Positions 37,647 to 45,897 of a DNA stretch of 64,000 bases are shown here, one piece after another. Made by a program: the position numbers and the translations under genes. The notes beneath the pieces were generated by a model. That model saw only the letters and a list, made by a program, of their open reading frames with translations, was not told where the DNA came from and made no database searches. Each line of letters opens with the position of its first letter. Position 1 is the first letter of the stretch. Source of the stretch: Nocardioides litoris (lineage in GTDB: Bacteria > Actinomycetota > Actinomycetes > Propionibacteriales > Nocardioidaceae); NCBI RefSeq assembly GCF_006346315.1, contig NZ_VDMR01000004.1:1-64000 (forward strand), in the 5' to 3' direction.

Positions 37647-39149
37647 ATGAGCAGTGTCGAAGCGGGGCCGCGCACCTACGAGGTCCGCACCTACGGGTGC
37701 CAGATGAACGTCCACGACTCCGAGCGCCTCAGCGGGTTGCTCGAGGAGGCGGGGTACGTCGCCGCGCCGACCGGTGCGGGCGCCGAGCCGGCCGACGTCG
37801 TCGTCTTCAACACCTGCGCGGTCCGCGAGAACGCCGACAACCGGCTCTACGGCAACCTCGGGCACCTCGCGCCGGTCAAGGCGTCCCGGCCCGGCATGCA
37901 GATCGCCGTCGGCGGCTGCCTGGCCCAGAAGGACCGCGACACCATCACGACCCGCGCGCCGTACGTCGACGTCGTGTTCGGCACACACAACATCGGCTCC
38001 CTGCCTGCCCTGCTCGACCGGGCCCGGTCGCAGGAGGAGGCGCAGGTCGAGATCCTCGAGTCGCTCGAGGTGTTCCCCTCCACCCTGCCGACGCGCCGCG
38101 ACTCGGCGTACGCCGCGTGGGTCTCGGTGTCGGTGGGGTGCAACAACACCTGCACGTTCTGCATCGTGCCCGCGCTGCGCGGCAAGGAGAAGGACCGGCG
38201 GCCGGGCGACGTGCTGGCCGAGGTGCGCGCGCTGGTGGCCGAGGGCGTCTCCGAGGTCACCCTGCTGGGGCAGAACGTCAACGCCTACGGCGTCGAGTTC
38301 GGCGACCGGCGGGCCTTCTCCAAGCTGCTGCGCGCCTGCGGTGACCTGCAGGCCGAGGGCCTGGAGCGGGTGCGGTTCACCAGCCCCCACCCGGCGGAGT
38401 TCACCGACGACGTCATCGAGGCCATGGCCGAGACGCCCAACGTGATGCCGCAGCTGCACATGCCGCTGCAGTCGGGCTCCGACCGGCTGCTGCGGGCGAT
38501 GCGTCGGTCCTACCGGCAGGAGAAGTACCTCGGGATCATCGAGCGGGTCCGCGCCGCCATGCCCGACGCCGCGATCACCACCGACATCATCGTCGGCTTC
38601 CCCGGCGAGACCGACGAGGACCACGAGGCCACGATGGACGTCGTGCGCCAGGCCCGCTTCGCCGGTGCCTTCACCTTCCAGTACTCCAAGCGTCCCGGCA
38701 CCCCGGCCGCGACGATGCCCGGCGAGGTGCCCGCCGACGCGCTCCGGGACCGCTACGACCGGCTGGTGGCGCTGGTCAACGACGTGGCCTGGACCGAGAA
38801 CAAGGCGCTCGTCGGGCGCACCGTCGAGCTGATGGTCGCCGAGGGCGAGGGCCGCAAGGACGCCGCCACGGCGCGGATGTCGGGCCGCGGGCCCGACAAC
38901 CGGCTCGTGCACTTCGCCGCCGTCGACGGCCTGCGCCCCGGCGACGCGGCCACGGTCGAGGTCACCTACGCCGCGCCGCACCACCTGGTCGCCGACCGGG
39001 TGCTCGGCACCCGGCGCACGCGGTCGGGCGACGCCTGGGAGGCACGGACCCTCGGCGCGACCGCGGGGCCCGCCGGTCCGGCCGTGGGCCTGGGGATGCC
39101 GACGGTCGGCGTGCCGGCGCCCCTGCCCGAGGCCCCGGCCTGCCGCTGA
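37647..39149 (+). CDS. miaB: tRNA-2-methylthio-N6-dimethylallyladenosine synthase MiaB
   Basis: 500 residues from the ATG at 37647; an in-frame TTG 12 bases upstream is less likely. Radical-SAM methylthiotransferase acting on i6A37 of tRNAs. N-terminal UPF0004 domain with three Fe-S Cys ([37 protein letters not shown]), the radical-SAM cluster [12 protein letters not shown], and a C-terminal TRAM domain (about 385-450). A 40-residue Gly/Pro/Ala tail is extra. Functions with miaA in this window. TACCCT (37630-37635) is a probable -10 with a very short leader. Confidence 0.97.
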   Translation: MSSVEAGPRTYEVRTYGCQMNVHDSERLSGLLEEAGYVAAPTGAGAEPADVVVFNTCAVRENADNRLYGNLGHLAPVKASRPGMQIAVGGCLAQKDRDTITTRAPYVDVVFGTHNIGSLPALLDRARSQEEAQVEILESLEVFPSTLPTRRDSAYAAWVSVSVGCNNTCTFCIVPALRGKEKDRRPGDVLAEVRALVAEGVSEVTLLGQNVNAYGVEFGDRRAFSKLLRACGDLQAEGLERVRFTSPHPAEFTDDVIEAMAETPNVMPQLHMPLQSGSDRLLRAMRRSYRQEKYLGIIERVRAAMPDAAITTDIIVGFPGETDEDHEATMDVVRQARFAGAFTFQYSKRPGTPAATMPGEVPADALRDRYDRLVALVNDVAWTENKALVGRTVELMVAEGEGRKDAATARMSGRGPDNRLVHFAAVDGLRPGDAATVEVTYAAPHHLVADRVLGTRRTRSGDAWEARTLGATAGPAGPAVGLGMPTVGVPAPLPEAPACR

Positions 39150-39161
39150 GCGGCTGGGTGC

Positions 39162-39527
39162 TCAGCCCTTGCGGCCGGGCTTGAGCCGGGCCAGCAGGCC
39201 CTTCTTGCCGCCCGCCTCGCGCTCGGCGATCTTGCGGTTGTAGGAGTGCGGCGGCGCCTTGACCGAGACCGGCCGCGGGTTGGCCTCGGGCCCGCCGCGT
39301 GACTGCTCGGGCAGCGGTGACGAGGGCTGGTCACGGCGCGGGCTGACGTCGCGGGTGCCGGTGGTGCCGACCTGGCCCGGACCAGTGGGCCCGACCCGCT
39401 CGCTGCTGACGCCCATGGAGCCCGCCGTGTCCTGGTCGGACTGCTGCAGCTCCTCGGCGAGCCCGGGGACGGGTCCGTCGGCGGAGCTGCCCGTGCCGGT
39501 GTCGTTGTGGGCGTGGGAGCCGGTCAT
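39162..39527 (-). CDS. 121-residue hydrophilic protein, last gene of the five-gene overlapping operon
   Basis: ATG at 39527 overlapping the previous stop (ATGA). The sequence is low in hydrophobics, with Gly/Ser/Asp/Thr-rich disordered N-terminal two thirds (HAHNDTGTGSSADGPVPG), a short helix near LAEELQQSDQD, and a basic C-terminus (YNRKIAEREAGGKKGLLARL). No known domain. It ends 12 bases from the convergent miaB stop. The coupling to four upstream small genes is the main evidence that it is expressed. Confidence 0.7.
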   Translation of the reverse strand: MTGSHAHNDTGTGSSADGPVPGLAEELQQSDQDTAGSMGVSSERVGPTGPGQVGTTGTRDVSPRRDQPSSPLPEQSRGGPEANPRPVSVKAPPHSYNRKIAEREAGGKKGLLARLKPGRKG

Positions 39528-39799
39528 GCCGGGGACTCCTTGCCGCCCTCGGAGCCGTCGCCCTCGGAGCCGTCGCCACGGGTCGCCTCGGTCGAGGTGT
39601 CCTCGCCCTCCTTGACCGACGTCGGGATCTCGCCGGTCTCGGGGTTGTCGTCGGGATCGAGGTCGCGGGGCACCGGGTCGGCCGTGGCGGCCTCGCCGTC
39701 GACGCCGTCGGCCTGCTCGAGCGCGTCGGTGCCGCCCGGGTTGGGCTCCCCGGGCTCGATCACGGGCTCGGGCTTGGGGCCGAGGTCTCCCTCGCTCAT
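39524..39799 (-). CDS. 91-residue acidic disordered protein
   Basis: ATG at 39799, overlapping the NUDIX gene stop; its own stop overlaps the next ATG. The composition is dominated by Asp, Glu, Gly and Pro (PVIEPGEPNPGGTDALEQ, DLDPDDNPETGEIP), strongly acidic and without predicted secondary structure. It ends in a short GDGSEGDGSEGG repeat. No family is recognised with certainty. It may be a solubility or stress-type disordered protein. Confidence 0.7.
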   Translation of the reverse strand: MSEGDLGPKPEPVIEPGEPNPGGTDALEQADGVDGEAATADPVPRDLDPDDNPETGEIPTSVKEGEDTSTEATRGDGSEGDGSEGGKESPA

Positions 39800-40344
39800 G
39801 CGGTGCCTCCCGGCGTGGTGGTGGTGGGTCCGGCTCGGAAGCCGAAGCTGGAGCAGGGCTCGATGCTGCCGTCGCGGATGCCCTCCAGGACCACCCTCTC
39901 GTGGGGGACCACGGGGTCGGGCAGCTCGTCGAGGGCGAACCACCGCAGGTCGGCGCACTTGGCCGGCTCGACGATGCGGGGCTCACCCGTCCAGGAGCGG
40001 GCGGTGAAGAAGAAGTCGATGCGCTCGTCGATCGGCAGGTCGTGGCGGGTGCGCTGCATCGCGGTGACGAAGGTGAGGTCGAGGTCGTGGACGTCGATCT
40101 CCTCGGCCGCCTCGCGCCGGGCCGCGTCGACGGCGGTCTCGCCGCGCTCGACGTGGCCGGCCGCGGCCGCGGCCCAGTGGTCGTCCATGTAGCCGGTGCC
40201 CTGGCGCAGCTGCAGCAGCACCTTGAGCCGGCCGCACGACGTGCCGGTGCGGAGGAGGAAGACGTAGGCGGCGGGGATGACGACGAACCGGCCGTGGTCG
40301 GCGGCGTAGGCCTCGCCGTAGCCCTCGACCTCGGGTGCGCTCAC
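39796..40344 (-). CDS. NUDIX hydrolase
   Basis: 182 residues, GTG at 40344 in a GTGA overlap with the preceding small gene. The NUDIX box is complete: GHVERGETAVDAARREAAEEI (G-x5-E-x7-REAxEE), coordinating Mg2+ for hydrolysis of nucleoside-diphosphate-linked compounds. VVIPAAYVFLLR and YMDDHWAAAAAGHV precede it, and AMQRTRHDLPIDERIDFFF follows, as in the ADP-ribose/NTP-sanitising branch that recognises purines. It is the only clear enzyme in the five-gene operon. Substrate not determined. Confidence 0.9.
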   Translation of the reverse strand: MSAPEVEGYGEAYAADHGRFVVIPAAYVFLLRTGTSCGRLKVLLQLRQGTGYMDDHWAAAAAGHVERGETAVDAARREAAEEIDVHDLDLTFVTAMQRTRHDLPIDERIDFFFTARSWTGEPRIVEPAKCADLRWFALDELPDPVVPHERVVLEGIRDGSIEPCSSFGFRAGPTTTTPGGTA

Positions 40345-40511
40345 GAGTCGATCGACGGCTGGTCGAGCGAGGTCTCGGCGTTCTCCTCCTGGGCGGCCTG
40401 CTGGGGCTGGCTGCCGTCGTCGGCGCCGGGCAGCTCGCTGGCGTGCTCGCCCGGGGGCGCCTCGTCGAGGTCGTAGGCCTCGTTGGACTCCTCGGGCACG
40501 GGCTGCGTCAT
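40341..40511 (-). CDS. 56-residue acidic Gln/Glu-rich microprotein
   Basis: ATG at 40511 overlapping the antitoxin-like gene's stop (ATGA); its stop overlaps the NUDIX start (GTGA). The sequence (TQPVPEESNEAYDLDEAPPG and onward) is acidic, rich in Glu, Gln, Pro and Ser, with no hydrophobic core. Too short and biased for family assignment. Overlaps on both ends support translation as part of the operon. Confidence 0.6.
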   Translation of the reverse strand: MTQPVPEESNEAYDLDEAPPGEHASELPGADDGSQPQQAAQEENAETSLDQPSIDS

Positions 40512-40735
40512 CGGGGCGTCCTGCCGGGGGTGTCGCGGATGTCGTCGTTCTTGCCGTCGAGCTTGTCGAGGCCGTCCTTGGCCTTCGCGGCGGCCGAGTC
40601 GATCTTGTCGCCGTGCTTGCCGCCGGTCTTCTCGTCCACGGCGTCGGCGGCCTTGTCGATGCCGTCGGCGATCTTGTCGCCGTGCTTGTCGACGGCGTCC
40701 TCGACCTTGCCCTTGATGTTGTCCATGAAGCCCAC
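40508..40735 (-). CDS. MT0933-like antitoxin family protein, first gene of the five-gene operon
   Basis: 75 residues, GTG at 40735 supported by an AGGAGG 5 bases upstream; the ATG three codons later is too far from it. The sequence MGFMDNIKGKVEDAVDKHGD and the repeated KHGDKI with VDEKTGGKHGDKID closely resemble the Rv0909/MT0933 antitoxin family (amphipathic helices, Lys/Asp-rich). The matching Rv0910-type toxin (an SRPBCC protein) is absent; the next genes are acidic microproteins and a NUDIX hydrolase. It could be an orphan antitoxin or a stress-type helical protein. It is divergent from miaA with a 47-base spacer. Confidence 0.8.
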   Translation of the reverse strand: MGFMDNIKGKVEDAVDKHGDKIADGIDKAADAVDEKTGGKHGDKIDSAAAKAKDGLDKLDGKNDDIRDTPGRTPR

Positions 40736-40782
40736 GGGGTCCTCCTGCGGCTCGGGTAGCGAACGCTCGCCACACTACTGAC

Positions 40783-41745
40783 ATGCACGGACAGGACCGC
40801 CCCCCGATCACGCCCGTGGTCGCGGTGGTCGGGCCGACGGCGAGCGGCAAGACGGCGCTGTCCCTCGACCTGGCCGAGCGGCTGGGCGGCGAGGTCGTCA
40901 ACACCGACGCCATGCAGGTCTACCGCGGCATGGACGTCGGCACCGCCAAGCTGCCCGTCGGGGAGCGGCGGGGCATCCCGCACCACCTGCTCGACCTGCT
41001 CTCGGTGCGCGAGCCGGCCACGGTGGCGGAGTTCCAGGGGTGGGCCCGCGCCGTGGTGGCCGAGCTGCGCGGCCGCCGTACGACGCCGGTGCTGGTGGGC
41101 GGCTCGGCGCTCTACACGCGGGCGGTGCTCGACCGGTTCGAGTTCCCCGGCACCGACGAGGCGGTGCGGGCGCGGTGGGAGGCCGAGCTGGCCGCCGTCG
41201 GCCCGGTCGCGCTGCACCGGCGGCTCGCGGAGGTCGACCCCGAGGCCGCAGCACGGATCCTGCCCGACAACGGCCGCCGCACCGTGCGCGCCCTCGAGGT
41301 CGTCGAGCTGACGGGCCGCCCGTTCTCGGCCTCCCTGCCCGAGCCGGCCTACGTCGACCCGGCCACCGTGCAGGTCGGCGTCGAGATCGACCGCCCCACC
41401 CTCGACGCCCGCATCGAGGCCCGCGTCGACGCGATGTACGACGCCGGGCTGGTCGCCGAGGTCGAGCGGCTGCTCGACGAGGGACTGGCCGAGGGCCGCA
41501 CCGCCTCCCGCGCCATCGGCTACCAGCAGGCGATGGCCCACCTGGCCGGCGAGCTGACGCTCGACGAGGCCCGCGAGCGCACGGTCGTGGCGACGCGGCA
41601 GTTCGCCCGGCGCCAGCTGGCCTGGTGGCGCAAGGACCCCCGCATCACCTGGGTCCCCTTCGACGCCCCCGACCGCCTCGACCGTGCCCTGGCCGCGGTC
41701 GCCGCGGTCGCCGAGCGGGCGGACGGGGACCTCGGGGGCGGGTAG
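40783..41745 (+). CDS. miaA: tRNA dimethylallyltransferase MiaA
   Basis: 320 residues. Transfers the dimethylallyl group from DMAPP to A37 of UNN-reading tRNAs, the substrate of MiaB. P-loop VVGPTASGKTAL; NTDAMQVYRGMDVGTAKLP; VVGGSALYTRAVLD-type core as VLVGGSALYTRAVLD; tRNA-binding GYQQAMAHLAGE and TRQFARRQLAWWRKDPRI. The length is standard. The stop TAG (41743-41745) is the outer end of a long inverted repeat. Neighbours miaB, dapF and hflX match actinobacterial order. Confidence 0.97.
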   Translation: MHGQDRPPITPVVAVVGPTASGKTALSLDLAERLGGEVVNTDAMQVYRGMDVGTAKLPVGERRGIPHHLLDLLSVREPATVAEFQGWARAVVAELRGRRTTPVLVGGSALYTRAVLDRFEFPGTDEAVRARWEAELAAVGPVALHRRLAEVDPEAAARILPDNGRRTVRALEVVELTGRPFSASLPEPAYVDPATVQVGVEIDRPTLDARIEARVDAMYDAGLVAEVERLLDEGLAEGRTASRAIGYQQAMAHLAGELTLDEARERTVVATRQFARRQLAWWRKDPRITWVPFDAPDRLDRALAAVAAVAERADGDLGGG

Positions 41746-41804
41746 TGCGTCACCCCGTCAACCTCCGGGGCGGTCCGCGAGGTTGATGGAGTGACGTACT
41801 ACCC
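41740..41804. terminator. 26-bp imperfect inverted repeat containing the miaA stop codon
   Basis: Left arm 41740-41765 and right arm 41779-41804 (13-base loop) pair with 23 Watson-Crick pairs, two G-U pairs and one C-A mismatch. The outer end reads GGGTAGT and its complement ACTACCC; the TAG is the miaA stop. Same outer GGTAGT as the repeat at 31087-31149. A probable miaA terminator. The remaining gap up to 41872 shows nothing further. Confidence 0.7.
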
Positions 41805-41872
41805 CGAGGTGCCGCCGTAGTGGAGCAAGAACGGTCGGGCGCGCGGACGGCGCACGACGGCACGATGGCGCC

Positions 41873-42850
41873 ATGACCGAGCAGGGGAGTGGGCGGGACC
41901 GGCTGCGGGAGCTGCTGGACGCGGTGCTGGCCGACCCGAGCGGGCCCGAGCACGGTGGGCCCGACCTGGACGCCATGGCCGGGCGGGCCTTCGCCTCGCC
42001 GTTCCACTTCAGCCGGCAGCTGCGCCGCGGGACCGGCGAGTCGCCGGTGGCGATGCGGCGGCGCGTGGTGCTGGAGCGGGCGGCGCACCAGCTGGGGCGG
42101 GGGAGCAGCGTGACGGACGCGGCGCTCGCGGCGGGGTACGAGAGCGTGGAGGGGTTCGCCCGGGCCTTCGCCCGCGCGTTCGGCCACCCGCCGAGCCAGG
42201 TGCCGGCCGCGGCCGCCGGGACGGGCCGCACCGACCACTGGCTGCCCGCACCCAACGGCATCCACTTCCACCCGCCGAGCTCGCTGTGGGTCGACGCGGG
42301 GGCGGCCGAGCGGCCGGTCGACGTCGTGACCGACCTGATGGTCGCCCACGACCTGGCCGACTCGCGCGCCCTGCTCGAGCAGGTCGCCGGCCTGGACGAC
42401 CAGGCCCTCCGCCACGTCCACCTGCCCGGCACGGCCGTCACGCCCTGGGACGGCGAGGAGGGCTCGGTCGCGGCCGTGCTCGACCACCTGGTGTGGAGCC
42501 GCGAGGTGTGGCTGGCCGCGGTCGACGGCGCCGACACCCCCGACCGCAGCGCCGACGACCCCGCGGCGCTGCTCGCCCGCCACGACGCCGTCGCCCCGCG
42601 CTGGCGGGCCCTGTGGCGCGACGTCGACCGCCGCGGCGCCTGGGACGACGTGCTGGTCGACGCCCTGTGCGACCCGCCGGAGAGCTTCGTGCTAGGCAGC
42701 GTGCTCGCCCACTGCCTCACCTTCGGCGCCCACCGTCGCCAGCTGGCGCGCCTGCTCCTCCGGCTCGGCGGCCACCACGGCCCGGCCCTCGACCCCACCG
42801 CCGACCCGATCATGTGGCTGCGCGCCGCCGACCCCGGAGCCCCCGCATGA
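41873..42850 (+). CDS. AraC-type HTH domain fused to a DinB-like domain
   Basis: 325 residues. The N-terminal about 110 residues are an AraC double HTH: LDAMAGRAFASPFHFSRQLR, then VTDAALAAGYESVEGFARAFARAFGHPPS. The C-terminal about 190 residues form a DinB-like four-helix bundle with VAAVLDHLVWSREVWLAAV (His) and SVLAHCLTFGAHRRQLARLLL (two His), a plausible metal triad. Such fusions are regulators or thiol-transferase-like proteins in actinobacteria. The stop overlaps the ATG of the RibD-like gene, its likely partner. Confidence 0.85.
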   Translation: MTEQGSGRDRLRELLDAVLADPSGPEHGGPDLDAMAGRAFASPFHFSRQLRRGTGESPVAMRRRVVLERAAHQLGRGSSVTDAALAAGYESVEGFARAFARAFGHPPSQVPAAAAGTGRTDHWLPAPNGIHFHPPSSLWVDAGAAERPVDVVTDLMVAHDLADSRALLEQVAGLDDQALRHVHLPGTAVTPWDGEEGSVAAVLDHLVWSREVWLAAVDGADTPDRSADDPAALLARHDAVAPRWRALWRDVDRRGAWDDVLVDALCDPPESFVLGSVLAHCLTFGAHRRQLARLLLRLGGHHGPALDPTADPIMWLRAADPGAPA

Positions 42851-43416
42851 GCCGCTACCGCTACGTCACGGCCACCAGCCTCGACGGGTTCATCGCCGAC
42901 GAGCACGACTCGCTCGCCTGGCTGTTCGCGCAGGAGGGCGGCGACGACCCGCAGGCCGCCACCGACGGCGGGCCGGGCGACCACGCCGCCTTCCTCGCTC
43001 GGTGCGGCGCCCTGGTCATGGGCGCGACGACGTACGCCTGGCTCGGCGACCACCTCCGCGAGTCCGGCGAGCACTGGCCCTACGAGCTGCCGTGCTTCGT
43101 GTTCACCCACCGGACCTTCGAGCCGCTGGGTGACGGCATCCGCTTCGTGGCCGGCAGGCCGGGCGAGCACCGCTCCGCGATCGAGGCCGCCGCGGGCGGC
43201 CGCGACGTGTGGCTGGTCGGCGGCGGTGGGCTGGTCGCCGACTTCGCCGACGCCGGCATGCTCGACGAGGCGATCGTGTCGATCGCGCCCGTCACCCTCG
43301 GCGCGGGCCGGCCGCTCCTGCCGCGCCGGCTCGACCTGCGGCTGCGCGACCTCGGCCGCCAGGGTCCGTTCGCCGTGGCGACGTACGACGTGGTCGGGAA
43401 TCCCACCGCCTGGTGA
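42847..43416 (+). CDS. Dihydrofolate reductase family (RibD C-terminal-like) protein
   Basis: 189 residues, ATG overlapping the AraC-DinB stop. RibD-C/DHFR-like fold: YVTATSLDGFIAD at the N-terminus, CGALVMGATTYAWLGDH, GRDVWLVGGGGLVADFADAGMLDEA and VTLGAGRPLLPRRL. The GGGGL segment is the usual NADPH-binding loop. Such stand-alone proteins are reductases of unknown substrate; DHFR itself is unlikely. Confidence 0.88.
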   Translation: MSRYRYVTATSLDGFIADEHDSLAWLFAQEGGDDPQAATDGGPGDHAAFLARCGALVMGATTYAWLGDHLRESGEHWPYELPCFVFTHRTFEPLGDGIRFVAGRPGEHRSAIEAAAGGRDVWLVGGGGLVADFADAGMLDEAIVSIAPVTLGAGRPLLPRRLDLRLRDLGRQGPFAVATYDVVGNPTAW

Positions 43417-43516
43417 CGGGTTCACCCCCTCGTGCCCGGCACCGGGCGCCGACCGGACACGCACGCGACAAACGGGATGCCGATGAGTCCCGCACCCTGA
43501 GAGGGTCTCTCCTGCC

Positions 43517-44992
43517 ATGACGACCACACCCGAGGCCACCGGCCCCTCCCTCACGCCCGAGGCCGCCAAGGCCGGCGCCGACTACGGCGTCCTGCGCTGG
43601 CTGGTCGCCGCCACCTTCATCGTGATCCTCAACGAGACGATCATGGTCAACGCGATCCCGCGGCTGACCCTCGAGCTCGAGGTCTCCAAGTCCACCGCCC
43701 AGTGGCTGACCAGCGCGTTCATGCTGACGATGGCCGTGGTCATCCCGGTGACGGGCTGGTTCCTGCAGCGGGTGACCACCCGGCAGGCCTTCGGGTCCGC
43801 GATGGCGGTCTTCGCGACCGGCACCCTGCTGTGCGGCCTCGCGCCGTCGTTCGAGGTGCTGCTGGCCGGCCGCATCGTGCAGGCGTCGGGCACCGCGATC
43901 ATGATGCCGCTGCTGATGACGACCCTGATGACCATCGTCGCCGCCGAGGACCGCGGACGCGTGATGGGCAACGTCACCCTCGCCATGTCGGTCGCCCCCG
44001 CCCTGGGGCCCACGGTGTCCGGGGTGATCCTGGAGGCGGCGTCGTGGCGCTGGATGTTCCTGCTCGTGCTGCCGGTCTCGGTCGCCATCGCGCTCGTCGG
44101 CCTGCGCAAGCTCACCGACGTCGGCGAGACCGTCGCCAGCAGCATCGACTGGACCAGCGTCGTCCTCTCCGCGGTCGGCTTCGGCCCCCTGGTCTACGGC
44201 CTGTCCGAGCTCGGCAACCCCGAGAGCTCGGCCTGGACCAACGGCCTGGCCATCGCCGTCGGCGTCACCGCGATCGTCGCCTTCGTGCGGCGCCAGCTCT
44301 CCCTGCAGCGCTCCGGCTCGCCCCTGCTCGACCTGCGCACCCTGCGGCAGCCGACCTTCGCCAAGGGCCTGGCCCTGATGTCGGTGGCCTTCATGGCCAT
44401 GCTCGGCTCGATGATCCTGCTGCCCTTCTACCTCCAGGACGTGCACGGCCTCTCCGAGCTCGAGTCGGGCCTGGTCGTGATGCCCGGAGGCCTCGCCATG
44501 GGCCTGCTCGGTCCCACGGTGGGCCGGCTCTTCGACCGGTACGGCGCCCGGCCGCTCCTCGTGCCCGGCGCGGTCGGCATCCTCCTCGCCCTCGGCCTGC
44601 TGACCCGGGTCAGCGCGGAGCAGTCGGTGTGGCTGGTCCTGCCCGTGCACGTGCTGCTGATGGTCTCGCTGGCCGGGGTGTTCACGCCGGTGTTCACGCT
44701 CTCGCTCGGCTCGCTGCCGCCGCACCTCTACTCCCACGGCAGCTCCACCCTCGGCGCCCTGCAGCAGGTGGCCGCGGCCGCGGGCACCGCCGTGGTCGTC
44801 GCGGTCCTCACCGCCCGCTCGACCGCCCGCGCCGAGGCCGGGGCCGACCCGGTGCACGCCCTGGTCGGCGGCATGCAGTGGGGCTTCGCGGTCGGTGCCG
44901 TGCTCGGCGTCGTCGTGCTCCTGCTCGCGCTGACCATGCCCAACCGGCTGCCCGAGACCGAGGGCGAGCGCGCCCCCGTGATCGGCCACTGA
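43517..44992 (+). CDS. MFS transporter, DHA2 (EmrB/QacA-type) multidrug family
   Basis: 491 residues with 14 or so hydrophobic segments. Motif A-like region QRVTTRQAFGSAMAVF between TM2 and TM3, motif C GNVTLAMSVAPALGPTVSG typical of antiporters, and first TM FIVILNETIMVNAIPRL characteristic of DHA2. Probably drug/H+ efflux in the cytoplasmic membrane. The 100-base gap before it (43417-43516) has no clear promoter. Followed 2 bases later by an SDR gene, so they are probably co-transcribed. Confidence 0.92.
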   Translation: MTTTPEATGPSLTPEAAKAGADYGVLRWLVAATFIVILNETIMVNAIPRLTLELEVSKSTAQWLTSAFMLTMAVVIPVTGWFLQRVTTRQAFGSAMAVFATGTLLCGLAPSFEVLLAGRIVQASGTAIMMPLLMTTLMTIVAAEDRGRVMGNVTLAMSVAPALGPTVSGVILEAASWRWMFLLVLPVSVAIALVGLRKLTDVGETVASSIDWTSVVLSAVGFGPLVYGLSELGNPESSAWTNGLAIAVGVTAIVAFVRRQLSLQRSGSPLLDLRTLRQPTFAKGLALMSVAFMAMLGSMILLPFYLQDVHGLSELESGLVVMPGGLAMGLLGPTVGRLFDRYGARPLLVPGAVGILLALGLLTRVSAEQSVWLVLPVHVLLMVSLAGVFTPVFTLSLGSLPPHLYSHGSSTLGALQQVAAAAGTAVVVAVLTARSTARAEAGADPVHALVGGMQWGFAVGAVLGVVVLLLALTMPNRLPETEGERAPVIGH

Positions 44993-44994
44993 GC

Positions 44995-45804
44995 GTGGGC
45001 CTGCCGACGCCGGCCCCCGACCGCACGGCCCTGGTCACCGGCGCCTCGTCGGGCATCGGGGCCGAGGTCGCCCGGGTGCTGGCCCGGCGCGGGCACGGCG
45101 TCACGCTGGTCGCGCGGTCCGTCGACAAGCTCGACGAGCTGGCCGTCGAGCTGCGCGGGCTCGGGGTGCGGGCCGAGGTGCTGCCCGCCGACCTCACCGA
45201 CCGTGCTGCCCGGGCGGCCCTGCCCGGCCGGGTCGCCGAGCTCGGGCTGGGCGTGGAGGTGCTGGTCAACAACGCCGGCCTGTCCACCCTCGGTCCCGTC
45301 GCCGCCTCCGACCCCGAGGCCGAGATGGCCATGGTCGAGCTCGACGTCGTCGCGGTGGTCGACCTGTGCTCGCGGTTCGTGCCCGGCATGGTCGACCGCG
45401 GCCGCGGCGCCGTGCTCAACGTCGCCTCCACCGCCGCCTTCCAGCCCCTCCCCGGCCAGGCGGGGTACGCCGCCGGCAAGGTCTTCGTGCTCAGCTACAC
45501 CCAGAGCCTGGCCGGTGAGCTGCGCGGCTCCGGCGTCACCGCGACGGCCCTGTGCCCCGGACCGGTCGAGACCGGGTTCGGGGCGCGGGCCGGGTTCTCC
45601 GACGAGGACGCCAAGGACGCCCTGCCGGAGGTGATGTGGGTGCCGGCCGAGGAGGTGGCGCGGGTCGCGGTCGACGGCCTCGCGCGGGGCCGGCTCGTCG
45701 TCGTACCGGGGCGGGTGAACCGGGTCGCGGCCGCGCTCGCCCAGGTCACGCCGCGCTCGCTGCTGCTGCCGGTCCTGGCGCGGAGCCACCCCGGCCTGCG
45801 CTGA
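44995..45804 (+). CDS. Short-chain dehydrogenase/reductase
   Basis: 269 residues, GTG start 2 bases after the MFS stop. TGASSGIGAEVARVLARRG (cofactor), NNAGLSTLG, NVASTAAFQPLPGQAGYAAGK (Ser, Tyr, Lys) are intact. The C-terminus has an RVNRVAAALAQVTPRSLLLPVLAR amphipathic helix, as in SDRs of the membrane-associated DHRS7/YqjQ type. Substrate unknown; probably in one operon with the transporter. Confidence 0.9.
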   Translation: MGLPTPAPDRTALVTGASSGIGAEVARVLARRGHGVTLVARSVDKLDELAVELRGLGVRAEVLPADLTDRAARAALPGRVAELGLGVEVLVNNAGLSTLGPVAASDPEAEMAMVELDVVAVVDLCSRFVPGMVDRGRGAVLNVASTAAFQPLPGQAGYAAGKVFVLSYTQSLAGELRGSGVTATALCPGPVETGFGARAGFSDEDAKDALPEVMWVPAEEVARVAVDGLARGRLVVVPGRVNRVAAALAQVTPRSLLLPVLARSHPGLR

Positions 45805-45897
45805 CCCACAGCGTCGCCCCGGCCGTGGGTGGTGCGGACCGTCGGTGGTCGGTGGCAGGGTGCCGGACAGCCACCACCGCTGCCCTCGGGAGCCCCC

